From Prostheceraeus crozeri (taxonomy: Eukaryota > Platyhelminthes > Polycladida > Euryleptidae), in assembly GCA_907163375.1 (NCBI GenBank), contig CAJQUW010001436.1, forward strand, positions 69,501 through 133,500: a stretch of 64,000 nt of DNA. The letters are read 5' to 3'. Below the pieces are notes generated by a model. The model made no database searches, was not told where the DNA came from, and saw only the letters and a list, made by a program, of their open reading frames with translations. The position numbers were made by a program, and so were the translations under genes. The first letter of the stretch is position 1. The number at the start of each line of letters is the position of its first letter. Positions 58,151 to 64,000 of this stretch are shown here, piece after piece.

Positions 58151-58429
58151 CCTTTGTACTGCCGATATTTGTTAAAAGGATTTGTGAAATATTCTCAAGG
58201 CTTCTGAGATTTATTGATGTATTTGTTAATTGAATACATTGCGGGTTCATAAAAGCTGCGATTTTTCATTCAAAATCACCTGTCATTTATGAATGACGAG
58301 GAAAAGGGATACGCATGATATTGATGACAATCTTACGCATAATGATTATTTTCCATTCACAGTTATGTATAGAAGGCAATTAATGTTTATATTTACTCTG
58401 ATGATATAACATTAGAGCGTCCGGATTTT

Positions 58430-58454
58430 TTTCTGGACGAGTTTGGCAACCCTG
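58430..58454 (-). mobile_element. Solo hAT-type terminus
   Basis: The reverse complement starts CAGGGTTGCCAAACTCGTCC, a typical hAT end. A matching left end is missing; it may be the right end of the element carrying the transposase at 55679. Confidence 0.4.
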
Positions 58455-58494
58455 ACGATTGGAAAACATGGAAATTATAATGTGAGTTTTTTAA

Positions 58495-59341
58495 GGATCT
58501 GTTCACTGGTCAATTGCGTCATACTACAATTACATCTGCGTAATTTTTAAAATCAGACAACTACAATTTATGATATTCACTTTTCATACATGTAACGTGT
58601 AATTCGTGTATTCGCTACAGCTCGCAAATGTGGTAATCGGAAAAAACATTTCTGTCCATCTATACATGCCTATGCATCTATACATACCGGAATTATGTAA
58701 CAGAGTATGTAATTGAATGACTAGAATTTGTGTACAGTATGTTAAGAAATCTCTTAAATAATAAATTTTAGCGATAAATGTAAAAATACTTCGGAAGATA
58801 GGTACAATAGATGGACAGAAATGTTTTTTCCGATTTCTGCATTTGCAAACTATGTCGATAAAATATAGACGTAAAATATAAAAAACTTTTTCGAATGTTG
58901 GATTTGAACGTAAATGTAGTCTTTCAAACTCCAAAAGTCAGTATACTTAAATCTAAAAGATAAAACACCAAAGTTGTTGAAATCATGTCTTTTGTATCAA
59001 TCCACATGTCAGGTTGATCCTGATGCCCAATAGGCAAAAAGACGATTTCACCAACGAATAAATGAATACATAAAAGGTAACACGGCAGTAAGCACTCACT
59101 TAAGTAGATGTACTGCATGTAGCAATAGAATACACAACTGCTTTGAAGTTGAATATCAAGGTAGAATATAGGATATAGCGGAAAATCAGTGTTTCTAAAA
59201 ATCTTTTACTAAAATTACAGTAGAATACACGAATTACACGTTACATGTATGAGAAGTGAATATCATAAATTGCTATTGTTTGATTATTAAAATTATATGC
59301 ATACAATTGTAGTATGACGCAATTGAACAGTGAACAGACCC
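58495..59341. mobile_element. 847-bp MITE with TTAA duplication
   Basis: TTAA on both sides (58491-58494, 59342-59345). Inverted arms of about 120 bp start GGATCTGTTCACTGGTCAAT and the partner GGGTCTGTTCACTGTTCAAT. A second inverted pair (CGGAAAAAACATTTCTGTCC at 58637, inverse at 58815) lies inside. No transposase. TTAA points to piggyBac or Kolobok machinery. Confidence 0.8.
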
Positions 59342-59814
59342 TTAAGTACAGTATTTTTTTAATGAAAGCACTTCACTTTACATGTATAATATGAGTTTCA
59401 TTGATTCTTCATTTTTTAAGTACCGTTCAAAACCTTAAATTCGGTAGCTTTGAATCCTGATGGATGCTTTGATACATCCACCGGACTCAAAATTACACTT
59501 GCTTGAGGTTCGATCGGCATTTCCATTATTTCTCATTGGTTGTAAAGTATCATGAAAATTAGTGCTCGTCTGAGTGCATTGAAAATTCGAGACCATCAAT
59601 CTCTCGTCCTCTGGGGGAATTTAAAAGGACGCCACTTGAATGCATCCGTAATAATTATTATACCTGATGTTACTATTTATATATTATGTATTTATTAACT
59701 ATTATATATAATAAAATACAGTTATTATAACATGGATATTATTGAGTTGTCTCAATGCTGCAAGGGCAGGTTTTCATGCAGGATTTGTCGTTGGCATATT
59801 AATGGGATTTAGGG

Positions 59815-59939
59815 CGACAGTTTGATGGCGCTATGTCGATGCAACGTCATTGGCCCGACATCGACGAATCAGGAACCATAACTGTGTCGACCCAATGTCG
59901 ACGCGACGCTGCTGGCCCGGCAACGCTTTTTTCACAGGG
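59815..59939 (-). mobile_element. Solo CACTA-like terminus
   Basis: The reverse complement begins CCCTGTGAAAAAAGCGTTGC, close to CCCAGTGAAAAA of the 29244-43435 element, followed by subterminal TGTCGA/TCGACA words (at least five copies). The element would extend leftwards; its other end was not found. Confidence 0.45.
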
Positions 59940-60754
59940 ATGGCTCTCCATCATGCAGATGCAAAATTTTAATTCCTCGCTGGTCATTACTTTCTCTCCT
60001 CATCTACTTCAGTATGGACCAGAAACGGAGAAAAATTGCGGTGAAACCGATCTAGGAAACATCGAAAAATGGAGCCACAACTTCAAATGAGGTTAGTTTT
60101 ATAAAGATACGTACTTATCAATAAAGTACATATGCTGCAGTGGTTTACAGGTTTATATCTAAAGCCGGTTAGAGATTGAACTTTTCAAAACGTGCTTAGA
60201 ATATATACTGTTTTCGTGAGACAGATCGCACAGGAATTATTACTAAATCAGTGTTTTGGATTTTTCTCGAATATGCTAATAAGCAGGGCATATTTTAACA
60301 TATACCCAACGTGACATTTGTCACGTAGCCCTTCTAAGTTGTCACGCTGCCCTGCCCTGAGATAAGGTACTACGTGACACGTACAGGAGATGGCTTAATT
60401 CATTAATTGATTAAGTCCAAAGTTCGTTGTTGCATGGCAGGAAGGTGATGGTGATAATTAAGACGAATGCATTGTTCCTCTTACACCAGAAACCGATCGT
60501 TCGCAGCGGGCTTCTCTTCACCTCACAGAAGTTTTGATGTCTATGCTTCTATGATGGCGCGTGTTGCTGTTATGAACCGATCAGAGAACGTCAACGTGCT
60601 TGACAATGCGTTGACTAATATAGACTTCTAGCCCTTGTATCAAGTAGACATTCGACGCGTCTCGATTACAGAATTCTCTGCATTGTACGCACTCTCATGC
60701 AACGGAGCTGTATTGATGGCAGTGCATTATGTGCTCATGCCGGACCATGGAGAT

Positions 60755-61080
60755 AGATGCCGCCCTAGTAGTAGTAGTATAGATGCCGCCTCCCTAACAT
60801 ATGCATGGTGCACTTAGTAGAAGTACAGATGCCGTCTTCCTAGGATACACATGGCGCCCTTAGTAGAAGTACAGATGCCGCCTTCCTAGGAGATACATGG
60901 CGCCCTTAGTAGAAGTACAGATGCCGCCTTCCTAGGAGATACATGGCGCCCTTAGTAGAAGTACAGATGCCGCCTTCCTAGGAGATACATGGCGCCCTAA
61001 GTAGAAGTACAGATGCCGCCTTCCTAGGAGATACAGGGCGCCCTAAGTAGAAATATAGATGACGCCTCCTGTGAATGCCG
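60755..61080. repeat. 46-bp minisatellite
   Basis: About six units of AGATGCCGCCTTCCTAGGAG ATACATGGCGCCCTTAGTAG AAGTAC, nearly identical in the middle, inside the hAT element. Confidence 0.9.
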
Positions 61081-61218
61081 CCACAGATGGAGTAGGCTAC
61101 ATAATTATGTACATGTAGATGCATAATAGATGCCGCCCTAATAGAAGTAAAGATGTCGCCCTAGGAGCATGCCGCTTTGCCAGTAAAATTCCCGATGCCA
61201 CTGATAAATATTTCCTAA

Positions 61219-61345
61219 CCGCCACTAATGCTCCTGCCTCGACCACGTCCTGTGCCCCTCCAACAGCCATTAATGCTCCTGCCTCGACCATGCACGTCCT
61301 GTGCCCCTCCAACAGCCACTGATGCTCCCGCCTCGACCACGTCCT
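61219..61345. repeat. 45-48-bp minisatellite, three units
   Basis: Three units of GCTCCTGCCTCGACCACGTC CTGTGCCCCTCCAACAGCCA with small insertions, just upstream of the hAT zinc-finger region; the open frame through it is probably incidental. Confidence 0.8.
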
Positions 61346-62484
61346 GTGCTAAAGGAAAGTACGATTCGTTAGTTTTATTCGTCAGTAAGAAAGGCAATAG
61401 ATCATTTTGCTACTGCAAAATTTGTCATCAAGAACAGGCTGTTGCAGTAAAGGCCTCCAGGAGCAAGAGAGTACCTTTTTCTGAACCTCCTGGCATAATG
61501 TATCAGGCATCAAGGATTGAAGAACATGCAATTAGTCGCGCTCTTCCTGAATCAATAAAAGCACATGGTAGGAAGGAGAATGCCAAAGTTGAAAAGGATC
61601 CATATCAAGTGATGTGGAAAGTGTGCAACGAGGAGACGAGTACTTTAACTCATCTTGCTGTCGGGATGTACAATGATTCCCCTCCTGATAACACCCAGTG
61701 CAAATTTTTTCCCATCAAGACTGCTCGCATTTCGTCACACAGAAAAGGTCAATTCCTAGGACGACGGAGATCAATTCGAAATATACAAACCATCAGTGCT
61801 ATCACTTCAGTATTTGAATCCTGTCACATATAGGGGAATTCTTGGAGTTGCTGGCCGAATAGAGAGAGAGAAAATCCTCCATGTCCTTAAAGATGCGGAA
61901 GTTTTTTCTATTCAAATTGACGGATCAAGTGAACAATGGGGTCATGTGCATACATTCGTCACACTGCGAGCAAGCATTTAATGATACAAGTATAAACAGT
62001 CATTTTCTCAGTGTTGCTGAACCGGAACAGTCAGGTGCTGATGGACTGCTGGAATCCATCCAAACAGGATTTCGACAGATTGGCTGGTCTCTAGAGGAAG
62101 CGTGCTAAGATTTAATCAATCACAACGGATGGTGCATCAGAAAATATCGGTCTTAAAGAAAGACTCTGAATTCTGCTGAGCAGAACGCTGAATAAAAAGA
62201 ATGTTGGATACTCGCTTTGCACATCGAAGCGATTTGGCTTTCTCGGATATGGAGAAACTAGTGCCCGAATTAAAGAAAGTAATAAAAGATTGGTCCGCCT
62301 TACCAGCCTACTTCCGAAGATCAGGAATGAGAACGAAAGATGCTCGTGCAATCGCAAAGGAGATGAGTCTTCCCTTTCTACAATTTCCAGCGCACTTTGA
62401 AGTACGCTTCGCTCAACACCTATTTCATTTCGTTGAGGTCACACTTACACTGTACCGTAGGCCTACTGTGCAACAACGTCGCTA
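61345..62484 (+). pseudogene. hAT-like transposase, decayed
   Basis: Starts in KGKYDSLVLFVSKKGNRSFC with a BED-like CYCKICHQEQ pair, then continues through QASRIEEHAISRALPESIKA. Another frame holds KILHVLKDAEVFSIQIDGSS (about 61875-61930), the first catalytic Asp region, with EQWGHVHTFVTLRASI. A later frame gives SVAEPEQSGADGLLESIQTG. The end is DTRFAHRSDLAFSDMEKLVP and TKDARAIAKEMSLPFLQFPA, which is laid out like the 'RDELDLPNLKLIDHCGTRF' part of the transposase at 55679. Several frameshifts; the C-terminal dimerisation part is absent. Confidence 0.6.
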
Positions 62485-63400
62485 ATATATTGCTAATGTA
62501 TTGAATGAAATATAAGCTTATATTGTGAAGCTTAAGAGAACATAAAGCTATTTTGTTAAGAAAAAAATGCAGCATAAAAATTAAATGATGGCAATACTGA
62601 TTGAAACAATGACCGTACCCATCTGAATAGGCTATGCTGTACCGACATGATAAATTAACCATTTCTGGCATAGAATTTGGGCCTACATGCAGTTCGTGGC
62701 CTAGTGAAATCATCAAAATGCAGTAACAGTTATCAAATATTTCGCATAGCAACTGTTTCTCTTCTCATTCAAGATTGTTATTTACACTTTCTCTTCGCCT
62801 TTAGAGTCTGATTAGGCCTATTTTAGAGACCTTTTTATCAGGAAAGTAGCTGCTATACTGCATGTTGGCACGTTAAAAAAGCCTTGTTTTGAGGATTTTC
62901 CTATGGTTGTTCTTAGGTATGCCCTTTTTCCAAAGAGCTTGTCACGTAGCCCTAATTCCTTAAAATATCCCCTGCTAATAAGTCATAAATTGAAAAAACG
63001 AATCCTACTGCTATTCATGCGAGTGTCATACTAGATGTTAAGCATTCCGGTTTATTGAATCACAGTCTCATGACTACAGCAACTAATACGCCAACCGTAG
63101 CTGATTGCCATGGCAATCGATTTTTAAACCCGAACATTCTTGATATGCTATAGTCAACTATGCAAATTGCATACCTTACGATAACATAACATCATTCAGG
63201 CGGAAGTGGAATGACAGAAAATCGAAATTGATTGAATTTGCCAATTTAAATAAACAATACAGGCAGAGAGCTCTTTTCTACTGAACTTCAATAGAAAAAT
63301 TCGACTACTCATGTGCCGTATGTAATTTTCAACCAAATTGATCGCACTGTAATTAGTTATATTCATATAAAAAAAGATGGTGATAATCTCATTTTTTCAG

Positions 63401-63528
63401 AGTAATTTCGCTGTGTTTTCTTTTCGATTGGAGAAACCAAATAGTAGACTGACAGTTCCGGACTCATGGATTGTCAAACCAAACGAAAATGAATGTTATT
63501 GGTCTTCAACGGGCAGTGCCGATGCTAA
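63401..63528 (+). CDS. DUF4806-type protein, exon (partial gene)
   Basis: Between ATTTTTTCAG (ends 63400) and GTAAGC (63529). Reads SNFAVFSFRLEKPNSRLTVP then DSWIVKPNENECYWSSTGSA. The strand-turn-strand with 'TVPDSWI' and 'CYW' is the usual N-terminal signature of DUF4806 proteins. Phase fits the next exon exactly (D-A-K|R). Confidence 0.55.
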
Positions 63529-63755
63529 GTAAGCAAAATTTACTACTTAATATTTTCAATTTAGTACAATTATCATGAAATAGATCCCGATCTGAATACA
63601 CGTACATGCAACCCAAAAGGATTACACATGCAAAACGCCTTCATCTTCATTAATTTCATATGCTTGTAGCTGTATGTGATCGTTTCTCATTATTAGGTCT
63701 CATTTGTAAAATTATTATTACATGTTAGATACCTTGATTTCCCTTTTCTGTACAG

Positions 63756-63994
63756 GCGAGTCTGTCATCTTATTCGGCAACATTCCGAGCCGAGTAAGAT
63801 CGGTTGGGTGAAGCTTCCAGGACGCGTAAAGGGATTCTTCAGCTCATATCCCGAAGCAGAAAAGTATATAGACCGAAATGGGACATCAGAATCTGATTCA
63901 GAACGGATTCGAGCGCTGTCAAGTCAAGTGTCAATGCATGCTGAAAAAGCCTTAACGATTCCGGCGCCAAATATGGATGCTATAAGCAATGAAG
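63756..63994 (+). CDS. DUF4806-type protein, next exon (continues beyond window)
   Basis: Between CTGTACAG (ends 63755) and GTAAGT (63995). Reads RRVCHLIRQHSEPSKIGWVK then LPGRVKGFFSSYPEAEKYID and a serine/acidic stretch TSESDSERIRALSSQ. 'P...GW....V.G.F.SY.EAE' is the second conserved block of this family. Open, with good splice sites, so it may be a live gene, either host or part of another CACTA-like element whose body lies beyond 64000. Confidence 0.6.
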
Positions 63995-64000
63995 GTAAGT

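Larger units (their letters stand above)
60284..62974 (+). mobile_element. hAT element with perfect 8-bp duplication
   Basis: CTAATAAG flanks both sides (60276-60283, 62975-62982). Ends are CAGGGCATATTTTAAC and, inverted, CAGGGGATATTTTAAG, with GTCACGTAGCCC near both ends. It contains two minisatellites and a decayed transposase. Confidence 0.9.

Noticed and set aside
61228..61345. Proline-rich protein start before the hAT transposase
   Set aside because: The frame goes through a 45-48-bp minisatellite and lacks support; the transposase similarity starts only after it.

Overview
This is a gene-poor, intron-bearing eukaryotic (metazoan) window made almost entirely of transposable elements. 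The element set (Penelope, Harbinger, piggyBac, pogo/Tigger, mariner, hAT, CACTA-like, THAP and DUF4806 proteins), the AT-rich background and the recurring words TAGGCCTA and ACATGTA suggest a marine or other aquatic invertebrate. The species cannot be named from sequence alone. No ordinary host gene is convincing; the last 600 bases hold two exons of a DUF4806-type gene that may be host or transposon.

Layout. 1-4488: a head-to-tail tandem of one and a half copies of a compact LTR-less retroelement. Its reverse transcriptase/RNase H has hepadnavirus-like RNase H motifs. 4489-5416: unique sequence. From 5417 an interrupted Tigger/pogo element begins (left end 5417, 5' region 27535-27813, transposase 47652-48482) and works as a container. 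Inside it sits E1 (5500-27534), a 22-kb element with 502-bp inverted arms. E1 has itself received a foldback mariner (7046-8914), a hAT-like MITE (11766-12911), a related foldback element E2 (16194-22791, 9-bp target duplication) and a pogo element (23238-27086, TA duplication). The second insertion in the Tigger is a PIF/Harbinger element (27814-47572, TTA duplication). This carries a CACTA-like element (29244-43435), which carries a mariner (31716-33171) and a MITE, and a rearranged Penelope element (about 44830-46500). To the right follow a second pogo element (48788-52288), a decayed piggyBac (52378-55301), a hAT-like transposase with one stop (55679-57589), a TTAA MITE (58495-59341) and a hAT element with a perfect 8-bp duplication (60284-62974).

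The most unusual system is the E1/E2 family. Both elements end in ACGTGTGTGAAGTTAGC followed by an element-specific six-base word (GGAACC in E1, ACCGCC in E2). The same word returns on both sides of a constant TGTGAAGTTAG core in internal stem-loops spaced about 170 bp apart. The word has been replaced consistently throughout each element while the core has not. E1 also holds decayed exons that appear to encode a USP-like cysteine peptidase fold (Cys box, core strand, His/Asp box in three exons) and an exon with an N-A-x-V-E-x-W-F motif, so E1 looks like the relic of a large autonomous transposon of unassigned superfamily.

The best preserved gene is the CACTA-like transposase. Its 64-base first exon at 31442 and large second exon at 36286-38114 join in frame to 630 codons without a stop. 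The element also has a divergent THAP gene and a DUF4806-type accessory gene.
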